Notes: a model not told the origin generated them from the letters alone. Shown: positions 8,303 through 16,713, numbered from the stretch's first letter. The stretch is DNA of 64,000 nucleotides from Sulfurimonas sp. (GCF_023228785.1 NZ_JALOAN010000006.1:1-64000); one strand, 5' to 3'. Numbers and translations are program-made.

Positions 8303-9374
8303 CTAACTTTCTAATGACCAACTCATCTATCTCATCAAACTTGAGTATTTTTTTACCTTTATGATCAAGACTAAAAGTCTTTGCATCTTCAAGCTTTGCA
8401 AATGGTATCAACTCATCTCCCATAGGACCATAAACATCACTCCCTGCAACAAAAAAAGAGTCTCTGGCTTCTATCGCTTTTTGTGAGTAGTAGTCTGTTA
8501 CTAAAATCTTAGAAATGCCCTCTTTATTTAAAAAATAGTACTTCATAAGATCTTTGACTCCATCAAAAGAGTAGTGAGTTTGTGGGTAGTAGATCTGAGC
8601 TGCCCATTTTGGATATTTGTAAACAAACATACCACAAATAGGACATTTCTCATCCTTCGTTACTTCTATCTTACCCTCAATACTTCCAAGATCTCCAAGG
8701 CGCTTAACCTCCCATAGATAGAGTGCTACAGCTTGAAGTTTTTGCTCATCCATAGGCTTACAAAGTTTAGAGTTTTTGATATCAGCTTTTAGTTCATTTA
8801 TCTCTATATAGTTAGTCTCATCTATATCTTTACTACACATCTTCTCATATATTTTCTCACCCATTGCATAAACTTTTTTCTCTTTTTTACTCTGCGAGAG
8901 AGCCTTATCACTAGCAAGAGATTGTTTTGCAGATTTTATTGCTTCATCAAAGCTGACTATCTTACCACCATGTTTTTTAATATGTTCATTTGCGTCATCT
9001 TTTAGTGCAAAAGCCAGTTTAGAGACTCTGCTCATAGTGCCTTTAACATCTGAATCTAGCACATAAAAAGCATCGTTAGCATATATGAGTTTTTGACTAC
9101 TAGCATCTACTACTTTGATACTAGAATCCTCAATGCCATACTCTTCTTTATCTTCTACCAAACATCTCATAGAACAGTATTGTCTTGGAGTTTTATTTTT
9201 AAGTTCTGCAGCATGAGAAGTTTTGTAAAACATCTTTATACTCATCCCACAAACTGGACACCACTCTTTTTCTGCGCCTTTTTGCACTAAATGAGGTTCA
9301 CCTGTTGAGACTTTAGAAAAGTTATGCGCACTAAGACTCAAAAAGAGCGCTAGTAAAATAATTATTGCTTTCAT
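8295..9374 (-). CDS. Exported protein with two NosL domains
   Basis: The 359-residue protein starts with a signal peptide (about residues 1-16). Its first NosL-like domain has CPVCGM at 39-44 and YCSMRC at 66-71; the second, in the C-terminal third, has CPICGMFVYKYPKW and TDYYSQKAIEARDSFF. Between them lies a module with GEKIYEKMC and LQAVALYLWE that resembles a cytochrome c fold without the CXXCH haem motif; the same module ends the neighbouring 233-residue protein. The likely role is periplasmic copper handling. An AAGGA ribosome-binding site precedes the ATG. The tandem layout is uncommon among NosL proteins, and the client enzyme is not in the window. Confidence 0.8.
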   Translation of the reverse strand: MKAIIILLALFLSLSAHNFSKVSTGEPHLVQKGAEKEWCPVCGMSIKMFYKTSHAAELKNKTPRQYCSMRCLVEDKEEYGIEDSSIKVVDASSQKLIYANDAFYVLDSDVKGTMSRVSKLAFALKDDANEHIKKHGGKIVSFDEAIKSAKQSLASDKALSQSKKEKKVYAMGEKIYEKMCSKDIDETNYIEINELKADIKNSKLCKPMDEQKLQAVALYLWEVKRLGDLGSIEGKIEVTKDEKCPICGMFVYKYPKWAAQIYYPQTHYSFDGVKDLMKYYFLNKEGISKILVTDYYSQKAIEARDSFFVAGSDVYGPMGDELIPFAKLEDAKTFSLDHKGKKILKFDEIDELVIRKLDE

Positions 9375-9412
9375 TGTAATCCTTAAATCAAAAAATAATT
9401 CTACCTAAAACT

Positions 9413-9645
9413 AATTAAATACTCCGAAAAATTATCAAACTAGATCCTGAATCAAGTTCAGGATGACGGTTTTTGCTTCACAATGACGCTTTACTTCACG
9501 ATGACGTTTTCTTTCACGATGACGCTTTGCTTCACAATGACGTTTTCTTTCGCGATGACGTTTTGCTTCACGATGACGTCCCACCCCACCGTCATTCCGT
9601 GCTTGACACGGAATCTAGTTTATAAATCAATTAGAGGGTTAAATT
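9413..9645. repeat. MITE-like palindromic element, copy A, with 18-bp array
   Basis: This 233-base intergenic element has imperfect terminal inverted repeats of about 44 bases, each ending in a perfect 8-bp hairpin. The left hairpin is ATCCTGAA-TCAAG-TTCAGGAT at 9444-9464 and the right one ATTCCGTG-CTTGA-CACGGAAT at 9594-9614; their loops are reverse complements. Between them an 18-base tandem array has ATGACG at 9463, 9483, 9501, 9519, 9537, 9555 and 9573. It separates two NosL-domain genes. No gene is present in this stretch. Related copies lie at 18382, 30184 and 52577. Confidence 0.85.
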
Positions 9646-9675
9646 ACAATAATATAAAATATAATAAATCTTTAT

Positions 9676-10377
9676 CTATCTTTTACCTAAGTAAATTCCA
9701 ACTGCTTGAAGTTTTTTTGCGTCCATTTCTCCACAAAGCTTGCTTGACATAACATAAGCTTTAGCCTCAGCTGTAGAGTTAAACTTTTTATCTGTTTTTT
9801 TACACATTTTGTTGTAAATCATCTCACCTTTTTTAGCCATGTCAGCTTGTTTTTTAGCTACCATTTTCATCTCACCCTCAAGTGCTTTTGAAGCTAATGC
9901 ATAAGTTTGTTCGAAATTCATAAGCTCTCCACCAAACTCTTTATGAAATGCCTTCGCATCATCAGCGTTTGCAAATGCATATTTACTCGTCATACTCATA
10001 GTGCCTTTTTTACTACTTCCAACTACATAGTGAGCACTCTGTGCATCTATGAACTTTAAAGTATTAGTATCTACTACTTTGATGTCTTTTAGAGAGTTCT
10101 TGTTTTTGAGGTTTGTCTCAGCTAGACAATGAAGTGAACAGTATTGTTCTGTATGATCTTTATGAGTTGCTGCATGATTTGTTTTGTAAAACATAGGAAG
10201 CGTCATACCACATGTTGGGCAATACATCTTAGCATCACCATCTTGAAGAATTGTAGCTTTTTCCATAGGCACTGCTTGAAACATCTTCATCTCTTTGTTT
10301 TTTTGAGGTTTACCCTCACCCATAACTCCAAACAATATAGTGCTAAGCACTAAAATACTCGCGATAATTTTACTCAT
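9676..10377 (-). CDS. Exported NosL-domain protein
   Basis: This 233-residue protein has an N-terminal signal peptide (about residues 1-20), a NosL-like domain with CPTCGM at 53-58, FYKTNHAATHK, and YCSLHCL, and a C-terminal module (about 175-233) with GEMIYNKMC and LQAVGIYLGKR shared with the double-domain protein downstream. Known NosL proteins bind Cu(I) through cysteine, methionine and histidine, all plentiful here. It is the first gene of the cluster in transcription order, separated from the next by a repeat element. An ATGATT-TGTAT-AATCAT inverted repeat at 10396-10412 lies just ahead of the start, possibly an operator. Confidence 0.8.
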   Translation of the reverse strand: MSKIIASILVLSTILFGVMGEGKPQKNKEMKMFQAVPMEKATILQDGDAKMYCPTCGMTLPMFYKTNHAATHKDHTEQYCSLHCLAETNLKNKNSLKDIKVVDTNTLKFIDAQSAHYVVGSSKKGTMSMTSKYAFANADDAKAFHKEFGGELMNFEQTYALASKALEGEMKMVAKKQADMAKKGEMIYNKMCKKTDKKFNSTAEAKAYVMSSKLCGEMDAKKLQAVGIYLGKR

Positions 10378-10442
10378 TTTCTATCTCCTAATCTTATGAT
10401 TTGTATAATCATACTAAATAATAGTTAAATAAGTGTTAATTT

Positions 10443-10922
10443 TTACGCAAGTCTAAGTAAAAGTAATCTTCTGATAAAAAGAACGATCAGACCCACAGCT
10501 AAGATCTTAAAGTCAAGCTCACTAGCTAGATGGACATTTTTAAAAGTATCACTCTGAGTTGCTTCAACTCCAATAGCCTGCATTGAAAGAATTTTAGGTG
10601 AGTAAACAGCACTAAACATTAAAGATGAAAAAATTACAGTGATGGCACTTCCAAAAGCTATGGCATCTCTTTGACCTAATTTATACATAGCAGCTTCATA
10701 GATTATAACTACAGTTGCAACAAAATATATCCAGTAACTAAATCTATGAAATATCTCTCCCATGATGATGCCAGAGTTGAAATGGTCAAGTGCAACATCT
10801 ACAAGTATCTTGTTTGGATTGAAAACAACAGGTGCTACCATTGCACCCAAAACCATAACAGCTCCAAAAGTAGCCGCTAGAATCACGAGGTAACTAAAAT
10901 CTACATATATTTTTTTTCTCAA
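10443..10922 (-). CDS. DUF4149-like four-helix membrane protein
   Basis: The 159-residue protein has about four transmembrane segments, the first with GAMVAPVVFN, which matches the DUF4149/TMEM205-like family; in such proteins the segment after helix 1 is followed by a FHRFSYW-like motif, seen here as IFHRFSYW. No function is established for the bacterial family. It lies 11 bases downstream of prmC on the same strand, so the two are probably co-transcribed. Identification is by pattern and not certain. Confidence 0.65.
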   Translation of the reverse strand: MRKKIYVDFSYLVILAATFGAVMVLGAMVAPVVFNPNKILVDVALDHFNSGIIMGEIFHRFSYWIYFVATVVIIYEAAMYKLGQRDAIAFGSAITVIFSSLMFSAVYSPKILSMQAIGVEATQSDTFKNVHLASELDFKILAVGLIVLFIRRLLLLRLA

Positions 10923-10933
10923 AGTTAAAACCC

Positions 10934-11764
10934 TTATATCTTTAGAGTAAATCCACGATCAAATTTACTATAATCATTGTAAAACTCCAAGCTCTTAAAG
11001 TCAGTGTTTTTCAAATAGTTTTGTATTTTATCTTTTTGGTCATAACCTATCTCACAGGTAAAGAAGTTAATCTCCCTTCTTAAGACTTCATCAAGAAGAT
11101 TTTTAATAATTTCATCACCGACTTCTCCACCAAAGAGAGCATTTTGTGGCTCGTATGAAAGATTTGTCTCTAGCTTTGCATCTTGTGCAATATAGGGAGG
11201 ATTTGACACAAGATAGTCTATCTTTTCACTTACCTCGTCTAACAAAGAGCCGTGTCTTAACTCTACCCTATCTTCAAGTTTAAATCTTTTTATATTTTCT
11301 CTTGCGACCTCTAGTGCATTTTCTGAGATATCTACAGCTATAAATTTAGCATTTTTAAAATGCTTTGCCAGGATTATAGAGATAATACCACTTCCAACTC
11401 CAACTTCTGCAAATCTTATAAAGGCTCCAGAGTCAGGATAGTTTTTTATAACTTCATCTATAAGAAGCTCTGTCTCAGGACGAGGAATAAGCGCGCCTCT
11501 ATCTATAAAAAACTCCTCAGAGTAAAAGCTTACACTTTTTGTGATGTACTCAAGCGGTTCGTTTTTCGCTCTTCTTTGAACCATCTCATATAGTAGATCT
11601 AGGTTTGTAACTTCTGATTTTTGATTTGAGATGAGCCAAAGTTCATCTTTTTGCAAGTGATGCATCAAAAGAAGTTGTGCTTCTCTTGATGCTCTTGGTA
11701 TGTGTGGATCCAATATTTTTGTAATCTCAACTAAAGTTTCTCTAACTAAATATCCGCTTCGCAT
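10934..11764 (-). CDS. prmC: Peptide chain release factor N5-glutamine methyltransferase
   Basis: PrmC methylates the glutamine of the GGQ motif in release factors RF1 and RF2, using S-adenosylmethionine, to speed translation termination. The 276-residue protein has the helical N-terminal substrate domain (about 1-90), the SAM-binding motif FAEVGVGSGIISI, and the diagnostic NPPYIA motif that holds the target glutamine. Length matches the family. The start overlaps the M48 protease stop by 19 bases, and no internal ATG offers a shorter alternative nearby. Confidence 0.93.
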   Translation of the reverse strand: MRSGYLVRETLVEITKILDPHIPRASREAQLLLMHHLQKDELWLISNQKSEVTNLDLLYEMVQRRAKNEPLEYITKSVSFYSEEFFIDRGALIPRPETELLIDEVIKNYPDSGAFIRFAEVGVGSGIISIILAKHFKNAKFIAVDISENALEVARENIKRFKLEDRVELRHGSLLDEVSEKIDYLVSNPPYIAQDAKLETNLSYEPQNALFGGEVGDEIIKNLLDEVLRREINFFTCEIGYDQKDKIQNYLKNTDFKSLEFYNDYSKFDRGFTLKI

Positions 11765-13002
11765 TTGCCCTCTAGTAAACTTTTGTCCATCTCTCCTACA
11801 TCAACACCCAAAACCTTAAGTCTTTCTAAAACTGGTGGATGTGTATAGTGAAAAAATATATATAAAGGATGAGAAAGAGGAAAACTCTTGTTCTCTTGTA
11901 CAAGTTTTGTAAGTGCATTTGCAAGTTCTACTTCTCCACCTGCTCCACCTAACTCACTCCCTACTCTATCTGCCTCATACTCATTATGTCGGCTCATTAT
12001 TCCCATAATTGGCATCATTATAAAGCCTAAAACTGGCATAAAAAGAAGCAAAAGGATCATTAAAACATAAGGTTCGCTAGTTATTCCCATCTCTAAGTAA
12101 AGTGAATCTGGAAGATTTCCAAAGATCCCAAACATAAGTAGAAGCATCGCTCCAACTAGTGCTATATTTTTATAGATATCGCCGTGTGCAAAGTGACCAA
12201 GTTCATGCCCTAAAACTGCTAAGAGCTCTTTTGTAGTGAGTTTTTCTATAAGTGTATCAAAAAGAACAACTCTCTTAGCCTTACCAAATCCACCAAAGTA
12301 AGCATTGAGTCTTGCATCTCTTTTTGAAGCGTCACTTACAAAAACTCCAGAGCTAACAAAACCAGTTTTGTCCATCAGATCTTTTATCTGCTCATCTAAA
12401 GCTTCATCTTTTAGTGGTGTTAATTTGTCAAAAAACATAGCGCGAAAAGCTGGGTAGAGCATATTTATAAGAACTACAACACCAAAAATAAAAACAAAAC
12501 TCCATAACCACCAAAGTGTAAAACTTGTAATAATTGTATAGATCCCCCAAACAACCAGTGAGCCAAGAAGTAGTGTCATAGCAAATGATATAAGTGTATC
12601 TTTTATCCACTGTTTTTTGCTAGATTTGTTAAATCCAAACTTAGCATCTATAACAAACTTTTCATAGTATGTAAACGGCAGAGAGATTATAGAGTTAATG
12701 ATAACAAAGCTCATAACTATAGCTATACTCATCATAGCCTCTTCTTTAAATACCATCTCACCAGAGAGATATGCTATACCAAAACTCATCCAAACTATAA
12801 ACATAAGATAGTCAAAAAATGAGCTTACAATACTTAGTTTCTCTTTTGCTACAGAGTAATTTGCGGCTTTTATAAAGTCGCTATCACTAAGCAATATGGC
12901 TTTTTTTCTCTTTGCTGTATTTACAAAACCTATCTGCATAACGCTTGTATAGATGGAGACTAAAACAAAAATTGTATATATTGCGATAACTGTCATTAAC
13001 AT
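11746..13002 (-). CDS. M48 family zinc metalloprotease (Ste24-like)
   Basis: This integral membrane protease of 418 residues has the zinc motif HELGHFAHGD (HExxH), a second zinc ligand region NEYEADRVG (ExxxD), and about seven transmembrane segments as in Ste24/CAAX-protease-like M48A enzymes. The N-terminal M48 extension with the KFGFNKSSKKQW segment is also typical. In bacteria, relatives take part in membrane protein quality control, but the substrate here is unknown. It lies upstream of prmC with a 19-base overlap. Confidence 0.88.
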   Translation of the reverse strand: MLMTVIAIYTIFVLVSIYTSVMQIGFVNTAKRKKAILLSDSDFIKAANYSVAKEKLSIVSSFFDYLMFIVWMSFGIAYLSGEMVFKEEAMMSIAIVMSFVIINSIISLPFTYYEKFVIDAKFGFNKSSKKQWIKDTLISFAMTLLLGSLVVWGIYTIITSFTLWWLWSFVFIFGVVVLINMLYPAFRAMFFDKLTPLKDEALDEQIKDLMDKTGFVSSGVFVSDASKRDARLNAYFGGFGKAKRVVLFDTLIEKLTTKELLAVLGHELGHFAHGDIYKNIALVGAMLLLMFGIFGNLPDSLYLEMGITSEPYVLMILLLLFMPVLGFIMMPIMGIMSRHNEYEADRVGSELGGAGGEVELANALTKLVQENKSFPLSHPLYIFFHYTHPPVLERLKVLGVDVGEMDKSLLEGKCEADI

Positions 13003-13039
13003 ATCTTGACCTTACTTTTTTGAAATTGTATCAAAACTA

Positions 13040-13228
13040 TTATCTCATAGGTACAGTTTTATATGTTTTATCGATTGATAAAGACTCATCTTTATCACTA
13101 TAACTTACCGCAATACCATAAATAACACTCATAAGAAGTCCAACAATAATAACAGCCCAAACAACTTTTTTCTTTTGACCTTTTAAGCCATTATAATCTT
13201 CAATATCTTCTAATCTTGGTTCACTCAT
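13040..13228 (-). CDS. Small single-pass membrane protein, hypothetical
   Basis: The 62-residue protein has a charged N-terminus, one transmembrane helix (about residues 22-42, VVWAVIIVGLLMSVIYGIAV) and a short hydrophilic tail. No family is recognised. It precedes the M48 protease gene by about 37 bases on the same strand. Reasons to call it a gene are its good membrane-protein composition and the lack of anything else in this stretch; confidence is moderate. Confidence 0.55.
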   Translation of the reverse strand: MSEPRLEDIEDYNGLKGQKKKVVWAVIIVGLLMSVIYGIAVSYSDKDESLSIDKTYKTVPMR

Positions 13229-13321
13229 GACATATCCTTCTATTTTTATAAGAATACCTTGTTATTGTTATAAGAGCAACTCTCATCAAAATTAGAAAAA
13301 TTATTTAAGCATTTTTCTAAC

Positions 13322-13352
13322 TTGACTCAATCAAAAACAACTATGTTATAAT
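13322..13352 (+). promoter_or_regulatory. Sigma-70-type promoter for cytochrome gene
   Basis: A TTGACT box at 13322-13327 and a TATAAT box at 13347-13352 are 19 bases apart, and an AAGGAG ribosome-binding site follows at 13368-13373 before the ATG at 13380. The left box continues into TTGACTCAATCAA, which resembles an FNR site with one base missing; the -35 reading is simpler. Confidence 0.5.
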
Positions 13353-13379
13353 CTTTACAAATATTATAAGGAGTTCGTC

Positions 13380-13787
13380 ATGATAAAAATCATAAGTGCT
13401 ATAAGTATCTTAAGTTCTCTACTGTTGGGTGTAGATGGTTATGAAGTATATAAAAAAAACTGTGCCTCTTGCCATATTGAGATAATGAAAAAAGCTGAAA
13501 TGATGAAAAAATTTAGCACTTTAAAGGCGCCCCCGATGATTCAGGTCGCTTTGAGGTTAAAAGAAAATATCATTATAAGAAATGAAGATGAAGATGTTCA
13601 TCGTCACCTTTTTATGCTGTTTGTAAAAAACTACATAGAAAATCCAAGTATTGATTACATTATGTGTCACCCACAAGCTATTGATACATTTGGGGTCATG
13701 AAAAGCATAAAAGGTTTAAGCCAAGAGGAAAAAGAAGCAGTTGCTTACTGGATCTATGATAGATATGAAGATGTTGACTTTGAGTAG
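13380..13787 (+). CDS. Periplasmic monohaem c-type cytochrome
   Basis: The 135-residue protein has a signal peptide (about residues 1-20) and one haem-binding CASCH motif (about 28-32). After it comes a KAPPMIQVALRLK segment and, later, FGVMKSIKG, where the methionine is a likely axial ligand. The same arrangement (APP segment, long insert, M-x-S) occurs in the products of the genes at 18648 and 35918, so the three form a paralogous family. It probably carries electrons in the periplasm; the partners are unknown. A further cytochrome gene follows in the same direction. Confidence 0.8.
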   Translation: MIKIISAISILSSLLLGVDGYEVYKKNCASCHIEIMKKAEMMKKFSTLKAPPMIQVALRLKENIIIRNEDEDVHRHLFMLFVKNYIENPSIDYIMCHPQAIDTFGVMKSIKGLSQEEKEAVAYWIYDRYEDVDFE

Positions 13788-13837
13788 AAAAAGAGTATTT
13801 AGATATAATTGCAGTATTTAAATTTAGAGGATTTTTT

Positions 13838-14194
13838 TTGCGCCTTTTACTGCTTTGTTTTACTCTTTTTTCTCTCTCTTTTGGCTCTTATGATGATGGC
13901 AAAAAGCTCTACATTCAAAAAGCTTGTGGAAATTGTCACGGAGCAAAGCTAGAGGGAATGCATATGTATCCCTCTCTAGCAAACCGAGCTAAAGGCTTTT
14001 TATCCTACAAACTAAAGAGATTCAGATCTAAGATCTCAGACAACCAACAACAAGAGATGATGATACCATTTGCGCAAAACCTTAGTGATAAAGATATAGA
14101 TGATTTAACTCTTTATATGAATGAGTTTATAGATAGTGTTAACAAAGAGAGATATGATACCTCCTTTGCAGTAGAAGGAGATGGTGGTTCATGA
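13838..14194 (+). CDS. Periplasmic monohaem c-type cytochrome (TTG start)
   Basis: The 118-residue protein has a signal peptide (about residues 1-16), then GKKLYIQKACGNCHG with the haem motif CGNCH, and a methionine in HMYPSLANR or EMMIPFAQ as possible axial ligand, all typical of small class I cytochrome c proteins. The start is a TTG preceded by AGAGGA at a suitable distance; no ATG lies in range upstream. The stop overlaps the lpxB start by four bases, an odd pairing of electron carrier and lipid A gene. Confidence 0.82.
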   Translation: MRLLLLCFTLFSLSFGSYDDGKKLYIQKACGNCHGAKLEGMHMYPSLANRAKGFLSYKLKRFRSKISDNQQQEMMIPFAQNLSDKDIDDLTLYMNEFIDSVNKERYDTSFAVEGDGGS

Positions 14195-15255
14195 AAATCT
14201 TAGTAAGTGCACTAGAGCACTCAGCAAATATTCACCTTAAGTCTTTAAAAAAAGAACTCAGCGATGATGTTAAATTTATTGGGATCTTTGATAGTGAGCT
14301 TGGAGAACCTATAGTAGATCTAAGAAGTCTTGCTATCATGGGGTTTGTAGATGTTATAAAAAAACTTCGTTACTTTTTTAAACTAAATGCTCAAATGGTT
14401 GAACTTGCATCTAGTGTTGATAAAGTCCTGCTCATAGACTCTTCAGGCTTTAATCTCCCTCTTGCAAAAAAAATCAAAAAAAGATATCCAAACAAAGAAA
14501 TCATCTATTATATCTTACCTCAAGCATGGGCATGGAAGAAAAAACGCATACCAGTTTTAGAAAGAACTATAGATCACCTAGCATCGATTTTACCATTTGA
14601 AAAAGATTACTACTCTAAAAATGCTCCCATAACTTATGTAGGTCATCCTCTTCTTGATATCATAAAAGATTACAAAGAAGAAATAAATAGCGAAGTAAAA
14701 ACCATAGCTTTTATGCCAGGAAGTCGCAAGGGTGAGATAAAAAAACTTATGCCAGTTTTTAAAGAGGTAAACCTAAAGTTAGGGCTTGAGTCACTCATCA
14801 TAATCCCAGAATATTTTACTAAAGAAGATATAGAAGAAGTTTATGGTGATTTGTCTGATTTTAAGATTGTTCATGATGCTCACAAGACTTTAAAAGAGGT
14901 TGATTTTGCATTTATTTGTAGTGGAACTGCTACACTTGAATCTTCACTCATTGGGACACCTCTTATACTTAGTTATATTGCAAAACCACTTGATTATTTT
15001 ATAGCTAGTAGGCTTGTAAAACTTAACTATCTAGGACTAAGCAACATCATGTTTTCTCAGTTCAATGATAGAAGTTTGCATCCTGAATTTATCCAAAAAG
15101 ATGTAACATCAGGCAATCTTATAAAAGCCTTTTTAGATTATGATAGAGCACAATTTTTTAATGATTCTAAACTACTTAGAGCGTATTTAGGGCATGGTAG
15201 TTCAAAAGAAGTAGCAAAAATTTTAGAAAAAACAATTATAATGGAACAAAAATGA
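14191..15255 (+). CDS. lpxB: Lipid-A-disaccharide synthase
   Basis: LpxB joins UDP-2,3-diacylglucosamine and 2,3-diacylglucosamine-1-phosphate to make the lipid A disaccharide at the inner membrane. The 354-residue protein has IDSSGFNLPLAKKIK near the N-terminus, the family motif ILPQAWAWKKKR, YVGHPLLD, PGSRKGEIKKLMPV, and CSGTATLES, all characteristic of GT19. It is translationally coupled at both ends, to the cytochrome upstream and to the aminotransferase-like gene downstream (ATGA). Confidence 0.95.
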   Translation: MKILVSALEHSANIHLKSLKKELSDDVKFIGIFDSELGEPIVDLRSLAIMGFVDVIKKLRYFFKLNAQMVELASSVDKVLLIDSSGFNLPLAKKIKKRYPNKEIIYYILPQAWAWKKKRIPVLERTIDHLASILPFEKDYYSKNAPITYVGHPLLDIIKDYKEEINSEVKTIAFMPGSRKGEIKKLMPVFKEVNLKLGLESLIIIPEYFTKEDIEEVYGDLSDFKIVHDAHKTLKEVDFAFICSGTATLESSLIGTPLILSYIAKPLDYFIASRLVKLNYLGLSNIMFSQFNDRSLHPEFIQKDVTSGNLIKAFLDYDRAQFFNDSKLLRAYLGHGSSKEVAKILEKTIIMEQK

Positions 15256-16346
15256 AGATAAATTTTATAGATTTACAAACTCAGTATTTAAAGTATAAAG
15301 AAGAAATAGATAGTGAAATGGCAGAAGTTTTACACTTATCTGAGTTTATTGGTGGGCAAAAACTTGATGACTTGGAGAAAGACTTAGCATCTTTTGTTGG
15401 AGTTAAACATGCCATAGCTTGTAGTAGTGCAACTGATGCCTTACTTTTATCACTTATGGCTCTAAATATTGGTTATGGAGATGAAGTTATAACTACTCCA
15501 TTTGCCTTTGTTGCTGCTGCTGAGGCTGTCGCTTTTTTAGGTGCTAAACCTATTTTTGTAGATATTGATAAAGATAGTTACAATATAGATCCGAGCAAAA
15601 TTGAAGCTGTAATAACAGATCGAACAAAGGCCATCATACCAGTTTCACTTTTTGGCCAGTGTGCAGATATGGATCCAATTAATGAGATAGCAAAAAAGCA
15701 TGAGATAGCAGTTATAGAAGACGCTTCTCAAAGCTTTGGGGCTACTTACAATGAAAAAAAATCATGTTCACTCTCAACTATCGGCTGTACAAGCTTTTTC
15801 CCATCTAACCCTCTTGGTGCTTATGGAGATGGCGGAGCTCTTTTTACAAATGATGATGAACTTGCACAAAAGATAAGAGTACTGATAAACCATGGTCAAG
15901 ATGAGAAATATAAACACAAATATATAGGAATAAATGGTCGCCTAGATGCTCTTCAAGCTGCAGTTTTAAATGTTAAGCTTAAGTACTTTGAAGAAGAAAT
16001 AAAATTGCGTGATGACATAGGAAGCAGATATAGCGATCTGCTTGAAGATGCAGAAATCATCACTCCTAAGGTTGCAGAAAATCTTACAAGTGTTTATGCT
16101 CACTACTCTATAAGAGTACAAGATAGAGAAGCAATGCTTGAAAAACTCAACTCCAAAGAGATTCCAACAGCAATTTGCTATCCAATATCCATTCACTTGC
16201 AAGAAGCTTTTTTATATTTAGGATACAAAGAGGGAGATTTTCCTATAAGCGAAGAAGTATCAACTCAAATAATATCTCTCCCTATGAGCCCATATCTAAC
16301 AGAGACAGAGCAAGATTTTATTGTTGAAGCTATAAAGGCTACTTAA
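15252..16346 (+). CDS. DegT/DnrJ/EryC1/StrS sugar aminotransferase homologue lacking the PLP lysine
   Basis: The 364-residue protein matches sugar-nucleotide aminotransferases such as WbpE and GnnB along its length: ACSSATDALLLSLMAL, TPFAFVAAAEAV, SLFGQCADMDPI, EDASQSFGA and YGDGGALFTNDDELA. The lysine that forms the PLP aldimine should lie in FFPSKPLG; here the codon is AAC and the segment reads FFPSNPLG. Either the protein cannot transaminate in the usual way, or the base is a sequence error. Overlap with lpxB suggests a role in lipid A, as GnnB makes the 3-amino sugar donor in related bacteria; no gnnA is adjacent. Confidence 0.8.
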   Translation: MKINFIDLQTQYLKYKEEIDSEMAEVLHLSEFIGGQKLDDLEKDLASFVGVKHAIACSSATDALLLSLMALNIGYGDEVITTPFAFVAAAEAVAFLGAKPIFVDIDKDSYNIDPSKIEAVITDRTKAIIPVSLFGQCADMDPINEIAKKHEIAVIEDASQSFGATYNEKKSCSLSTIGCTSFFPSNPLGAYGDGGALFTNDDELAQKIRVLINHGQDEKYKHKYIGINGRLDALQAAVLNVKLKYFEEEIKLRDDIGSRYSDLLEDAEIITPKVAENLTSVYAHYSIRVQDREAMLEKLNSKEIPTAICYPISIHLQEAFLYLGYKEGDFPISEEVSTQIISLPMSPYLTETEQDFIVEAIKAT

Positions 16347-16384
16347 TGCAGTTTAAATTTCACACTAATTTTTCATGATCTCTA

Positions 16385-16675
16385 TTATTTGACATAGTCA
16401 ACCACCTTAGCCTCTACTGTAACCTCTTTTGCAAACTCAACTACCTTTAGATGCTCTTCATGTATAGCATAAGCATGAAGTCCGGCTTTATCATCAAATG
16501 TTGAGTATAGTGAGAGATCATATGCTCTCTCTGACTTACTAAAGTCAATACCAACTTCCATTGATTTGAGCGATGCAATTAGATCTATGAGAGCTTCTAT
16601 CCTGTTTTTCATCTCTATCAAATTTCTCTCTTTATTTTCTTCTTTGAACTTAAACATAACTATATGGACTATCAT
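16385..16675 (-). CDS. Dabb (stress-responsive A/B barrel) domain protein
   Basis: The 96-residue protein is a single Dabb domain: an initial IVHIVMFKFKEE strand with a conserved histidine, a central LYSTFDDKAGLHAYAIHEEH segment and a C-terminal valine-rich strand. Members are small dimeric alpha/beta-barrel proteins; a few act as enzymes but most have no known role. It is a single gene facing the DegT gene tail to tail. Confidence 0.8.
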   Translation of the reverse strand: MIVHIVMFKFKEENKERNLIEMKNRIEALIDLIASLKSMEVGIDFSKSERAYDLSLYSTFDDKAGLHAYAIHEEHLKVVEFAKEVTVEAKVVDYVK

Positions 16676-16713
16676 TAATACCCTTTTTAGTGAAAGTTTA
16701 GCATAATTGCACT

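Noticed and set aside
9463..9590. Regularly spaced repeat that might be taken for a CRISPR array
   Set aside because: The unit is only 18 bases with no unique spacers, and no cas genes are in the window. The same applies to the 21-base array at 30275.
9483..9752. 89-codon plus-strand ORF with a repeating MTFSFTMT pattern
   Set aside because: It is the translation of the 18-base tandem array in the repeat element and runs into the antisense of the NosL gene; it has no ribosome-binding site.
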